Below are positions 1 through 13,000 of a DNA stretch of 64,000 nt, piece by piece. Source of the DNA: Membranipora membranacea (taxonomy: Eukaryota; Bryozoa; Gymnolaemata; Cheilostomatida; Membraniporidae); NCBI GenBank assembly GCA_914767715.1, contig OU612070.1, positions 3,799,501-3,863,500 of the forward strand. Reading direction: 5' to 3'. The notes beneath the pieces were generated by a model, which saw nothing but the letters and a program-made list of their open reading frames with translations, was not told the origin of the DNA and ran no database searches. Made by a program: the position numbers and the translations under genes. Positions within the stretch are counted from its first letter, which is position 1, and each line of letters starts with the position of its first letter.

Positions 1-71
1 CCACATTGATGTATAGTATTTGAATTACTAGTAGACCTATGGTAATGTATTGTATTTGTGTATGGTTACAG

Positions 72-3000
72 ATAAGGAGCGTATACTAATAGGTACAGAG
101 GATGGATTACATGTAGTAGAGACAGGTAAAGATGAGATAGCTAAGGTACTCGGAGAGAGAAAACCTGTACATACTTTACAGCTTATACCTTCTGAGCAGC
201 TCGTACTTATAGTAAGCGGGCGGCAGCGTCACGTCAGACTGGTACCTTATCTTGCACTCGAAGGTAAGCTATGATGGTAATTAACGCTTCCTTAAAGGTT
301 GTAAAAATCAATGGATGTCAGGTATTGAATGATTGGGTCAATGCCGTTTGGGGAAATAGATTGTGAGGAATTTTCCTCTCGTAAAATCTGACGAGACAAC
401 TCCGCCAAATTAGGCTTGAATAAATATTTGCGTTCTCCTATTCGTTAATAACCTCATGATGCTCCACAGGACATGATATAGAAGGTGTAAAGATAAATGA
501 CAGTAAGAACAGCACCTCTACCTGTGTGGGCCTTATCAGACAAGGCAGCAGCTCCTGCCTGTGTGTGGCTGTCAAACGTACCGTACAGATATATGAACTT
601 ACTCGAACAAGACTTAGACATAGGTATGTACAAACAGGTCTGTTCGGATCAGGACCATAAATACAGGAGGTCTACTGTGCGCTTGAACGCAGTATAAAGA
701 TCCCCCTCAACCTCTTCGCAAAAGAGAAGCCGGCAACGGCAACGGCGGGCAAGGGTATAGGGTAATACCCCACACAAGCCACCTGCACTTAGGAGGCCCG
801 TTAAATAGGGCGGTCAAATAAGACCTAGTGCATAGAAGAAAAAAAATTGCAACTTAGATTTCTTGACATACAGAATATAAGATCGCGGTATTCCAGCATA
901 GCAATGCAGAGCTCATTCACACTCAGAACTTGTTTGCCGAAATAAGCGTAGCCATGAAATATTATTATTACACATATAGGTCATTGTGTTCAAATACTAT
1001 CTGAAAAATAATACATAATTGTGGTTGTCAATATAACCGTGATGCTTTTACTAATATAGTATGCGGCATGTTATTAGGTATGCCCTCTGGTTTGTTTGTG
1101 TTACAGTTACTATGGTTAATGTCATTTCAGTTGTTACTTTATGAAGATTGTGGAACTGCAGTTATCTAGTTCGTCAATAATTGACCACAAGTTTGTGCCT
1201 TTTTCATCCACCGGGTCGATAATGATATCTATCTATCGAGTTACAATGTTTAGATTATGGTTTCTCAGCATGCATATCAATCTCACACATTAAGGTCTGT
1301 TTTTACAGGAAAGTAAAAGACATACAAGTACCTGGGCAGATACAGTACCTGTCACTGATAAATGAGCGGCTGGTAGTCGGATATCCATCAGTGTTTGCAA
1401 TCTATAGTGTGCAAGGAAGCGGCGCACCTCTAGGTATGTATACAAGGTGTTTGGCGCACCTCTAAGTTACCCCTATGTAGACATAACTATATGCAGGGGT
1501 TAATATTTAATTCAAGTGATACAGTGTCTTTAATCATGAGAGCGTTTTTGGTAGTCGGTGCCATGTTTTTGGTTGTCTCTGTATCATATTAAAACAGATT
1601 TTCTGTATTACTTTAAATTATTTTAATTAATTAAAATAATTTTATTTGATATAATATTGCTGTCACTAGTAAGAGACAACATACCATTTGAGTCTACTAT
1701 TAAAAATAATTAAAACCATATGTATCCAGTTTTTTAATATTAGATAATTGTTCAATTTACCAACATAACATAGTCCTTGTTTCTTTCCCTCTAGCTCTGG
1801 TGAACAGTGAGGATCAGACGCTGAGTTTCCTCATGCAGGCTCCTGTAGAGGCTATGTGTGCCGTGGAGTTATCAGAGCGGGAGTACCTGCTCGTCTTCGC
1901 CAGTCTAGCTCTGTATGTGGATACCAGGGGAAGGAGATCCAGATCACAGGAGATCATGTGGCCCAGTGTGCCTAACTTTGTCAGTAAGTTTACTAAAATT
2001 TGTAGGAAACATTTGTCTTTATGTAGGGACCGATAAGGACTGACTGTGATCTGAACAGGTATAAATGTGCATATTTTGCTAACAATTAAGGTTCTTTGTT
2101 GCGCTGGCCTTGTGAAATGCCTTTTGGGCTCAAATAGCTTTTTGCATATGAATCATTCTCAAATTAGATTGTCTAGGAATAGTCAGCAAACCATATGCTT
2201 GCATAAACATCTAATTTGTTTTCTTGTGTAGCTTTTATAGACCCACATATACTGTGTTACTCGGAGGAGGCGATATATGTGTTTAACACGATCAGCTCAG
2301 AGTGGGTACAGACTATCTGTATGAAGAAGCCACGCCCCCTAAGTCAGGACGGCTCTCTCAGTCTGGCTTATGTCTCAGACGATCCTAGACTTGTCTACAT
2401 CAAACCAAAGAACGGTAAGTACATATGTGAAAATCAGTGAGTCTACCAGGAGCATGTCAAATTCGTTCTTATTGATTTTAGTGATAAGAATTTATTTAAA
2501 TAATGAACTTGCGTTGCCTCCCCACTAAAATAAAGGAGAAAATCGAGATTGAGATGGAGGGGACAACCCAAGTTGAAATGAGTATGCAGCAGTGTTTGTG
2601 TCACCAGTATGAACATGCTCGTGATACACTCCTGTTCGTATTTTTGTTTATTATGTGTTGTATTTGTATATATTATGTCTAGAATATCATCTTATTAGAA
2701 TATAATCCGCAAAATTAAAGTCCGCAAAATTAAAATCCGCAAAATTAAAATCTGCAAAATTAAAATAATCAAATTTGTACTTAATGGTATCAGTTGAACG
2801 CATTTTTTCGGAGTTAATGTCTCTCAAGTTTTAAAAACATTGGAGAGCTGCTCTGTACAATTATTAACACTTATGAATCATTCATCTCATTCTTATTCAC
2901 AGGTGATGATGGAATCAACCTACCTAACCATCAGATCAGAGGCAAGAGGAAGTTCTCTATAAAGACAGCATCAGACACAAGAAACTCCTCCAGGTCAGTC

Positions 3001-6000
3001 ATCTCATCGCAATATTAGTTATCACGCTCGTTACCAAACAAGTGTTATGAAATGAAAATGAAATAGAATCAAAATCAGAACACTCTTACAGCAGCTAAAA
3101 AGATCCAAATTTGAAGATTATGAGATACAAATATATACACATGAAGTTTTGTTTGATTAAATCTCTGCCCCCCCCCCCCCCTCCCAGACCAGTGGAAGCG
3201 ATAGGAATGCAGGCAAACTGGATAATACTTGATTTGCCCCTCCCCCTATATGTATGGTGATGTTTGTTGGTGACCTGTCGTTGTGTATTGTAGTAACGAT
3301 AGACGTAGTAAGCTGATATCCGGACCGAGTAATTTCTCTCACGTGGAGCACATGGGACCTCACCAGGGTATGCAGGTGCTCATAGACTTACCACAGGCCC
3401 AGGCTAAGGCTGGTATGAGACATAGTATGGTCACAGGAGGGCCGACTAGTATGAGCGGACCTTCACTACGACAACACAACGGAGGATCACTGGGTACGTC
3501 AAAACTTAATGGATGTAAATTTGGCATCATTTAATGATGAAAATACTAACTAAATCATATACCAAATAAAATCTGTAGAATATTTTTTCCACGGGCAGGG
3601 ACGCAAAGTTACCTAATATTCTGCTGTTGATATCAGATCGGTTAAATTACCTGCAAACTGACCACCCAGGGCTAATACTACTGCTGGCACCCCTTTCATG
3701 CATTAAATCAGCTGATTCTAACCAAATTAATTTGACGCCTGTATTGCGACAATATTTTTGTCTTTGTTTCCGCAGCTAGTTTCTAATGATTTAAATTCAG
3801 ATATTTGATTACATTTCATGCTAGTCAGCTGCGTTAATGATTGAAGCTCATGCCGCTCATTTCCCCCTCTATCAGGTGGAAGTGGTTCGGCTGGTATGCC
3901 CAGGTCATCCTCAGCTGGTCGTGACAGACCTGCCTCCTACTCATATGGTTATCAGGACTCCACCTCTAGTCTGGATAGCTCTGGTACTCGAAGTACTCAC
4001 AGTGCGTCCAGAAATAACAACATGATCGCAGAGGTGAGGTTTACTGTGTAGAAGAATGTATAGACCTAGAAATATAAAGCTTATATGTTAGGCGAAGAGT
4101 GAGAATATCATTGTGCAAGATTAGATGAGACCAAGGATGGACTTATGATTATACTTTTCCTAATGAGACTTAATGCATTTTGATAAAATTTGACCTGTTT
4201 TGAAACTTGTGTAGTTGTATTAGAAACTTGATAGTTGAAGCCTGTAACCTCTTGTGCATGTATATTATTTCAATTTTGATCTGGTATGATTTTGTCAACC
4301 AAAATTCATGTATGGATGTAGCTGACCTTCTGTACTCTGTCTTTACCTGTATTGTAGCTACAATCTGTCTCTGTCTAACCTTACCGGGGTGCAAGGGACT
4401 ATTGTTCATGTTTTACTGCAATGCTTACGGGTGGTAGCTAGCTAGTGGCAAAAATTATTTTTCTTCCAAATATACAAAATTCAAACGATCAAGTTGCACC
4501 GATAAGAGCTCTTGCCAAGCACAATTGTTATGTTCACTTCTTGTTCTATGCCTTGTTACTTGTATAGATGAAGAAACACGACTACTCGACCAATGTGTGG
4601 ATTGTTTGACATCGAGTTTATTAAGGTGTGACTCTTTTACTTCTTATACCAAATAGAGCATGGCAGAATGAGATCTTGGCTTCTAGTTTGTTTGATAATG
4701 ATGATGTACTCTGTATGTTACTTACTCAGCTTTGTGCATGGCTTGGCATTTAGCAATTGGAGATATTACATCCAATGGATTATTCGTCTGTTGTGACCTA
4801 TTACTACTGCTTGAGTTTGATTGAAGCTCCTATACTCCTAGTTGGATCACAACTACATCTCCTATTTTGATCGCATGTTACTGCGAGTTTTTCTGTCAAT
4901 ATCTGGCTTCGAAGTAAGTGTTGCTGAGAGCTGCTCCGCCCAGAATCTGTTTTCTCTCTCCTCCCATGTTACCCACACTCTACAAACCTACCTCCTTACT
5001 CCAGCAGGACTCGTCGAGATTATCAGCTGCTCCAGTTCACCGCAGACAGTTCAGTTCGCCCGCCTCACTTGCTGATAGTGAGACGGTTCACTCTGACTCA
5101 AGTGAGTCACTAGAGTATAGGTAAAGTATGCATCACACCATGTGTGTGATGTCAGTCTGTTTGGTGTCTCTCCCTCACTGATTGGCTGGTTTCGTGTTTT
5201 GGCTTTTTCTTGCTTTTTTGATTGGATCATTGTCTTGAGCTTTTAGGTTGGCTCCTTTGTTGTGTCAGCGTTTCTGCTTCGCTAGCTTATGGATTGAGCT
5301 ACTCTACGGATTGTCAACTGTCAAAGAGTTGTGCTTTATGTCAAGATATATCATTCTTGTGAGAGAAGGTCTTGTCACAGATCCAACCACATCTGCTTCG
5401 GGATTCAGGATATGTGTCAATTATGTATGTAATTATGTTTCTTGCTCCTCCACATGGCTTTGTGTGTTCAGATGGCTACATTGGAGGTTATGTTATTTCG
5501 AAACATGCCACATGTATGTGGTATGTGGAAAGGACCTCTGCATAACCTTGTATTTGAATGAGATCAAGTCATTTTTGTTGTTGTTTGGGTGCACAGGTTT
5601 TGTGCTCACATGCCAACAAAACAATGCTTGCTATTCATAAATCCAAATTGACCACCAGATGGTCACTTTGTTGGACATACCTCGGCTTTTAATTCTCGAA
5701 TATAATTTATCTTTTCATTCTAAACTTCCATGATCAATATCTAGCCAGGTCTGTCATAAATTTCCTAGTCTCACTAGGTTTTATTACTAAAATCTGTTGT
5801 GGTTTTTGCAGAATAATGGCTCAAACGGAGAGTCCAACTCCATGTTGCCACCGTTTTATTGAACGCAGGTTTGTCATAAGAAATCAATTCATTGACCCTG
5901 TCTCCTGCTAATGTTAATACTTTAATACTTAATATATCAAACTCACCAACACGCTCAACTTTCATCACAGATTTCGTCTGAAGTGTAACATGGCTCATCA

Positions 6001-6914
6001 CATAGATAGTTGTGTGATTCTTGGTGGCACCAAGGTTGCCAAATGCTCTAATAATCATTCTTCATCTTCTATAAGGACATTGTCAAAGTCTGTTGTCCTT
6101 TTGTGGGAATGGAATGTGCTTTTTCTGTGCTTTTTCGCGGTGGTTGAACAGTTGTTAAAGAACATATATGTCGGGTCCAGATTTTGGCTACGCTATCATT
6201 TGAGTGAAAAATTGGAAAGGAACCTGAACTAGCATGGTAATCTAACTTGTCTTCTGGCAACAAAACGTTTAACTTTTAATAATAATGTGAAGGACAAAAG
6301 CTTCTTGGTGCCTGACAGCTATATATGGCTTTTGAGTTTGACACTCGAGCCTCTGCCTACTCCATGGCCTCTGCTGGCAAATAGACAACAAGAATGAGAA
6401 TAGTTGTGTTCATTTTTTAATGTCTATTGTAGAATTTTCTAACCATTGATATATCTGGATTTATTTAGTAGCTCACACCACATTTTCAGACTCTGCTGCT
6501 TTCACTCCTGTACATGTAGCTGGATTGATCAGCATGTTACTAACATAGAGCCAGAAACATGAAATCATACCCCTACTAAAGGCATCGGTAATTGCTGCTA
6601 ACTTGCTGGAAACTTCTTGTGTACAATGAACAAAACTGCTAGATTTGCAAGGCTGATTCTGCTATCGAAGCGATTAATGAATTATGGAACCGTGATAAGT
6701 ATTTCAGGGGTGCTTGAAGTTGGATCATCAGGCAAATTTGCAACCCTGCTCAATTTCTCAGCAAAAATAATACATTATAGTTTGAGAAGGGGTCACAAAT
6801 CGACCTAATATTCTCGTTTATATTCGTTCTTAGGAGCAGGAGAGAGAATCCGTAGATTCTAGTAACAGTACAAGTACTGGAAGTCGTCACAGCTTTATCA
6901 GTGAGGAAAACTGA
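72..6914 (+). CDS. CDC42BP: MRCK-type Cdc42-binding protein kinase, C-terminal half (partial at 5' end)
   Basis: Myotonic-dystrophy-kinase-related Cdc42-binding kinase (vertebrate CDC42BPA/B, fly Gek), an actomyosin regulator acting downstream of Cdc42. Only the C-terminal part is here; kinase, coiled coil, C1 and PH regions must lie to the left. Exons inferred from splice sites with consistent phase: 72-263, 470-623, 1309-1433, 1795-1983, 2232-2414, 2903-2993, 3294-3493, 3876-4033, 6834-6914. The first five encode the CNH (citron homology) domain, with family-typical strings such as [33 protein letters not shown] and [11 protein letters not shown]. Exon 3294-3493 holds the CRIB motif [14 protein letters not shown], which binds GTP-Cdc42. 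The tail is Ser/Gly-rich and low complexity. Exon 3876-4033 ends in phase 0 and joins 6834-6914 in frame, ending HSFISEEN-stop. Identity is firm; the exact 3' end is less certain because of an alternative exon at 5008. Confidence 0.95.
2705..2766. repeat. 16-bp tandem repeat, about four copies
   Basis: The unit TCCGCAAAATTAAAA plus one base recurs about four times with one or two changes. It lies in the MRCK intron between 2414 and 2903. No coding role is visible. Confidence 0.85.
5008..5124 (+). CDS. Alternative 3' coding exon of the MRCK gene
   Basis: After a CAG acceptor, an open frame in phase 0 with the preceding exon (3876-4033) encodes a Ser-rich stretch ([19 protein letters not shown], then [15 protein letters not shown]). 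If the exon is not spliced at its donor (TATAG|GTAAAG, exon end 5120), it ends at the TAA at 5122-5124, giving a distinct C-terminus. If spliced at 5120 the phase becomes 2, and joining to 6834 gives only six or seven more residues before a stop. Skipping it gives the longer in-frame tail from 6834-6914. So the locus probably makes at least two C-termini. This is inferred from phase only. Confidence 0.6.
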   Translation, partial: DSSRLSAAPVHRRQFSSPASLADSETVHSDSSESLEYR

Positions 6915-9900
6915 ACAGAAATCTTCGCTCCCCAAAACAGCCAATCAGATGCAGTTCAGCCACATGATTGGCCATGAAAGATTGGTGGGTTTGGCCTGAA
7001 AGAATGATGTCTCCTCGTATGACCAGTTTATATAAATATTACTTATAGGAAATCTACTCCACAGCAATGATTACTCAATAACTGACTATATGTAGAATAC
7101 GAACATTGCATGAGCCATATTTATACTAGGTCACGCTCAAATGTATACAGCAGCTTACTTAGTACCAGCAATACTAGACTGTTTATTGATAGTGCACACT
7201 ATTCTTAACCAGAAACCATTTTAACCGTTTTTCACAGCTACGTAATATTTCAAGATAGTTATCCTACGGTTTTTGTTTTCACACCTAAAGAGCATGTAAA
7301 TCTGAACATTCACCTACCCACTCGGGAGTTACTCCCCATTGTGATATTTTCGATCAAACATTCTTCATGTTTGAAGATATTTCATTTGTCCCTAGTACCT
7401 TGAAAGGGTTTCTGTAAATTAAGCCTACATTTACAACTGTATGTTATTCTATGTGATCACTACTTCTCCCGAGTACATTATTGGCTACTGATCACCCACT
7501 ATAACATATGTAAGCTGGTTAGAGTTCATGATATATTTTCATCCTTTACATCTTGAGGTTATCAAGTACTTCCAGTTTGCGTTTCCTGGCGGCATATCGT
7601 GTATGTCAGGATTGTGATTGCACCTAAAGTTTTCTTGAACCTCTGTTTTCTCATGTTAAGCAAGTACGCTTGATTCACTGTAACTGTAACTGTAAAAGAC
7701 CCATTTCATGTATGCACCATGTCCACGATAGTTTTCCCATACTTTTCCCAGGTCCAGTTCCTGCATGTAATATTTTTGAATGATTTCGTTTCTATGACTG
7801 GAAGTATGGGTAGTACACCACATACCTCAAACTAGAATTAAACACAATGTAGATTCAAGTCTACACAGTGATCTTTGCCCCCAAAACGTTGTCTTCGCTA
7901 TTTGGATATATCATGTCTCTCTGTTTACCTGCAGCGGGCATTTTTTGCTTATACAGGCTTCCATTATTTATAAAGCTATAATATTATTGTCAAATTCTTT
8001 TTCTTTTTATTGATGTAGCATTTGGGCTATAAGAATTTCTGGGCTTTGCATTTAATCAGAGTCTGTGGATGTATTTTAGGGTAAATGTTTATCAAACTTG
8101 TTAGTAGGCCTATTTTTACCGTCGTCACCAGACCCTTGTTCTGTATAACCTAATAATAGCACAGTTTTAGACCAAAATATTTCTCGCCAGTGACCTTCAC
8201 ACAGATCACGCCTACTCGTTTTGTTTTTTTTTCACAAAAAGTCACTGGTTTTATTTTAATATCTATATTTAAAGGCATCATTTTTTTCTGCAAACTAATG
8301 CAATTTGTTTCAATGAAAATAATATCGGTCAATCAAACCTCTCACTGACTCTTATATATAGTGAAGTTTATCGTCGTTTATCAGAACAGAACATCACTGA
8401 CACGGTAGGAGTATTAAAAAATCTGAAATCAGTAGATAATGATACGCTAATATGAGATCAATATGTGAACAACCCTCACCAACAGCAACAAGCCTGTCTC
8501 AAGTCTTTATGTTCGTTGTGTATGGCTACCTGATTGCATCGAAAGCACAGATTCTTCATAATATTCACGCAAACTATTATGAATCATTTTTGGTGGTGAG
8601 AGAATCACATCTATGGCTGGTTAGGTAATAAGAGGTAGGTCTAGGTAAGTATCAACTGTGAACCTCATCACCTCATCCACCAACACAATGGTTATCAAGA
8701 AAATGGGGTCAAAGAGGAGGCATCAACCGTTTTTTTCCACTTTTTTTAGGTACCAATTAGTTGATGTAAAGTCTGCTGGAAATATTGTGCTGGCTCTTCA
8801 AACAAAAATCATGTTCGACAATCATCAGTGCACACCATATGCACCAAAATCAGTAACCAAAATTAACCACTATCATGAGCAAAATTTCTTTATTTCGTAA
8901 TACTAGAACTTAGTTATTACAGTCTGACTAACCCGTAACGCATCAGAAGAGCAGACAAACCTGACAATCCACCAACTAATTTTATTATTGTTAGGGATCA
9001 GACAATGTGGTTCAGTAAAAAGGCTGCGTTTGTTAATATGACATAGGTGTCAAGAGAGCAATACCTGTCATGATGCATGCACCAATGCTTGTAGGATCGA
9101 AAAAGATTTATTTTAACCCTTACATATAGCTGTGTACTAAAGTAGTTTAAAATTCTGTGGCATTCAACTTGTGACACTCAAAATCAACTCAGAAAAAAGT
9201 GCCCAAGCAGCGAAAAGCTTACCTGATGGCGAAACTCTACGTCACATACTTTTGTGTCTGACATACAGGGGAAGTGGTCAGTCGGCTGACTTTGAGAGTG
9301 GTGGCAAAGCATCTATCCTAATTGATATCAACAAAAACTGTGTGTCCCCAACTGTGAAGTTACTTTTGACAGATTACCTTTAATTTAATGACAGGCACTC
9401 ATAATCTCCAGAAGTTAGTTGCAAGCGGCAAATTTTCAACACAATTCTTTAATTACAGAATTTTTATTGAAAATCTTGTTATGTCTCTATATATGAGCCA
9501 TGGGCATATCTATATGCTGGAAAATTAAGTGTTACTCACCGAGCAGTATTATCATATATATTATGTTATATAGAAATATTCAACCTATACACAACGGTGG
9601 TAGACAAATAGGCTTGATTCTTGCTCAACAGAATATGAAAAATAAAAGGCATAATGTGTCTGCCTATTGGACGTCCGAATGTAGACAAGGGATTAAATAT
9701 AAAAAAAGATATCGTTGGAAATACGTAACACAACAATACAGATATGATTATGTCTGAATATCAACCATGACCTAGACCAAGTTGGATCCAGTTTACCCGT
9801 AATTGGAGTTGCTTCCCCCAGCTAACCGTCAGAGAGGGAGCAACTGGAATGCAGGCCAAATGGACCATGTCCTGACCATAAGATATCAACTCAAATTTGG

Positions 9901-10028
9901 ATCAAGTGTATTTTAAAATGGAGATAACATTTCGTTAGAAAAATTAAATTCTGGAAAGGCTGATCCCACTACAATTAAGGATATATAAAGAGTTGTATTG
10001 TCTCAGTGGATACTACGGGTGTTAATAG
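6915..10028. other. 3' UTR of MRCK and gene-free spacer
   Basis: After the MRCK stop at 6912-6914 I see no convincing coding exon up to the end of the minus-strand gene at 10029. Open frames at 8658-8900, 9171-9383 and 9500-9757 lack recognisable motifs and are low in complexity. An ATTAAA at 7837-7842 is a possible poly(A) signal for MRCK. A short repeat copy (GAATGCAGGC core) lies at 9785-9875. Confidence 0.5.
9785..9875. repeat. Short interspersed repeat with GAATGCAGGC core
   Basis: Shares the parts TTGGAGTTGC-like and GAATGCAGGCCAAATGGA with the element at 12065-12159 and a shorter match at 3205-3225. The core is at 9847-9856. It is probably a small non-autonomous mobile element; the termini cannot be fixed here. 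Confidence 0.45.
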
Positions 10029-13000
10029 TCATGTTGGCCGCTGTTCTTTTTGTGTAGAGTTATACCTTGACTGCATTGCCTTGTGGTGTTCAATAAGACT
10101 ATCCCAATCATTTTCTCCAAAAATCCTTAAAATCTCACCCTTACCCTTTTTCGCCATTTTAAAATGCGCGCCATCATCTTTGTCATGCATCAAACATCCT
10201 TCATGACTTGACACCTCTGCAGCATTGGATGCTGCTGTAAGGGGTGTTTGGATGCCAAGATGGTTTGGCTTTGGCATCCAAGGATATTTTATGCTCAAGG
10301 TAGGAAAATGGAATGAAATTGGAAATCTCTTCCCATCAACGTAACTTCCCATAAACCTCTGGCGCAAAACAGGCAGGTGTGTGTGGTCGGCCTTTAGGAT
10401 TTCATTCAATAGCTCAACACTTGCTTCATCCTCATCCTTTATGACGCTGTACACAGGATTGATTCTAGCACCATGGCACCACATCTCAACAAGTTGGGGA
10501 CTACCACCAAGCCTTACTGTTTTGTCATTGTCAAAAAGCAACTTTTTCCACTCTATGGAGGGTGTTCCCAAATCTGCAACCCCAAAAATAGCCATATCAA
10601 ATTCATTGCTTTGGGGCGTCCATGTCTCATTTATCGTTTGTGCCAGCATAGTATCATGGACTACATCTTTGCAACAACTTATTTCAGTTAAAGGGTCACA
10701 GTAATGCATTCTGCTAGGGACCACAATATCAGGATGTTGGCCTGCTACGACAATAGATAGATGAGTCTTGATTGGATTTTCTTCGATTCCTATGCGAGGG
10801 CGCTTGTTTTTTGCCTGTTTCACTTTTGTCACAGCATTAATAGTGAAGACAGTCAAAGGAGAGGACCTTAGCGGATTTCCTGTTTGTGTTTGTGTTAATC
10901 CCAGTTTTCTCCTAACTTCTGCAGCCATACCTTCTCTCACCCTATGAGAACCCTGAAATAAGATTTACAGTGTTTATTATTTTCACATGTTATATAATTC
11001 AGTTTCACCACTCCCCTCAACTGGTTAAGAAATGCAATGTTCGGCTATCTTCCCATTTTGGGGGGAGTTTTGAAATCCATCACACAAACACGAGAAGAAT
11101 GGGGAAAACAATTATTTGCTTGAGCACTAAAAGTTACTGAATACCACCCTAGTTTAATATATTGTAATAATTTTACCTGAAAATGGGGTATTGGCTGGTA
11201 CATCTGCGGTCCCTTACTTCCCATGAATCTAGACTCTTTAGTTCGCAGTGAAAACTTGTCAAAGGCAAAGGTGAAGATGGCATTGGCGCTGTCAACAGAC
11301 ATGTCGGAGATTTCTTTGTGTCTGTAAGAAAACATTCTTTGGTCTGGAGTCCTCAGGTGATCGAATTTCCTATTCTCAAGTGATTCGCCATCAATGCATC
11401 CAAATTGTCTTTGTCCAGCAAAAAGTTCCATTTTTGTGGAATCCTTTATCTTTCTGGATTCATGCTTCCAAGCTTCATCCAAGGAATCTGCAAGTGTTCT
11501 GTTTGTGATAAAGCGAGTAGCCGTCATCCATCCTGGACCAGTTTTCACTTCAAGGCGTCCTAGCCCCTTGTCGACACAAATGCCCTGTGTAAGAAACACT
11601 GCGCTCACAGTCGTGTAGTTGTCATTTATTGCTGAAACTACAGCAGTCATCACTGATTCACTTTGCTGCCCACTACGACTTTCATCTAATGCTTGGAGGA
11701 GGCGAAATATTCGGACCTGCTCATCTTCTAGTTTTCTCTGCCGAATGCCTCTAGATTCAAGACCCTGAAATGGAAATTATTAATTACCAAACACAGCAAA
11801 TACATATTTAGAACTTTTCGGTCTGCTGTTACTGCTGATTGGTCTAACCACAAATCAGACAAGGAAAAAATGTATCAACAGTAATATGTGAGAAGTGATG
11901 AAAGTCAAAGATACTGTATCAGTACTCTCATTGCGGAGAATTTTATGATTTACATGATAGATGGCTCTATTAAGTGGTGTTATTATCCGTTATCCGTTAA
12001 TAATTGAATAATACTACCAGTAAAGTAACCCAGGAAAACTTCTAGTGCTAGCTTCTTTGATCGAGTTTGATCCAATTAGGAGTTGCCCCACTTCGACATA
12101 GTTGAGGCTGTTCACCAGCAGAATGGGAACATCCAGAATGCAGGCGAATTGGATCAAACTTGTTCCAGGATCATAGTAAGAACCTATGACTGGCGGCCTT
12201 TAGAACAGGAGCCATAGGGGGCAATGCTCGGTTCTAACCTATACTGTTTTATACTAACAATTTGATCTTTTATGACTGGCTTGTTGGCTTCCATAGCATA
12301 ATAGTCGACATCCGCTGGGCTAGCAGGCTCATGAATCTTGATGGCCAGTTCCCTGCATTTAGAATGCTGGTAGTCGTAGACATGCTTCTTGACCTCTATG
12401 GAGCCGTCCTCGTTCTCATAATGGATGGTTGGACTGATGGTTATCCCTGGATGTGGTTCTTTTACTGCGCTACAATCCTTATCTTCACTGACAACAAATG
12501 CAGAGCAGTTCATCAGCAGCTTTTTTTTCTGAGTGTCATTAAGCTGAGAGAGAAGATCGGTTTGAAAACCATCCACTATTTTGGCATATATTTCATTGCT
12601 GTGGAGGCTACAGGTGAAAATGCCCCAATTCTCTCCATGCTCTGGTTGCGTTCTGTTGCCCTTGAAATCCCCAGCTACCCAATGCAGAAGGCTGAACAGT
12701 CCAGCTTGGTGTTTTCGCCACATGACCCTGACAGTTACCAAGTTTTCGTTACTTAGCTTATCCATATCTTTGAAGTAAGCAGAATAGATGTCCTTGTTGG
12801 TATCTCCACACATCTGAAATAAATGATAGACGGATATGAGGATTGATATATATATATATATATTAGATTCAATATTTATATATATATATATATATATATA
12901 TCGATATAAATATTGTATCTTATATATATATATAGATAAATATATATATATTAGATACAATATTTATTAATACTTCCTCATTAGATGAGTCCGACGGCAT

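Noticed and set aside
5248-5640. 130-codon plus-strand open frame downstream of the MRCK exons
   Set aside because: No ATG-supported motif, low-complexity Cys/Tyr-rich translation, no splice support; likely intron or 3' UTR.
10381-10704. Plus-strand frames across 10.4-10.7 kb
   Set aside because: Antisense to the last exon of the caspase-like gene, which has splice and phase support.
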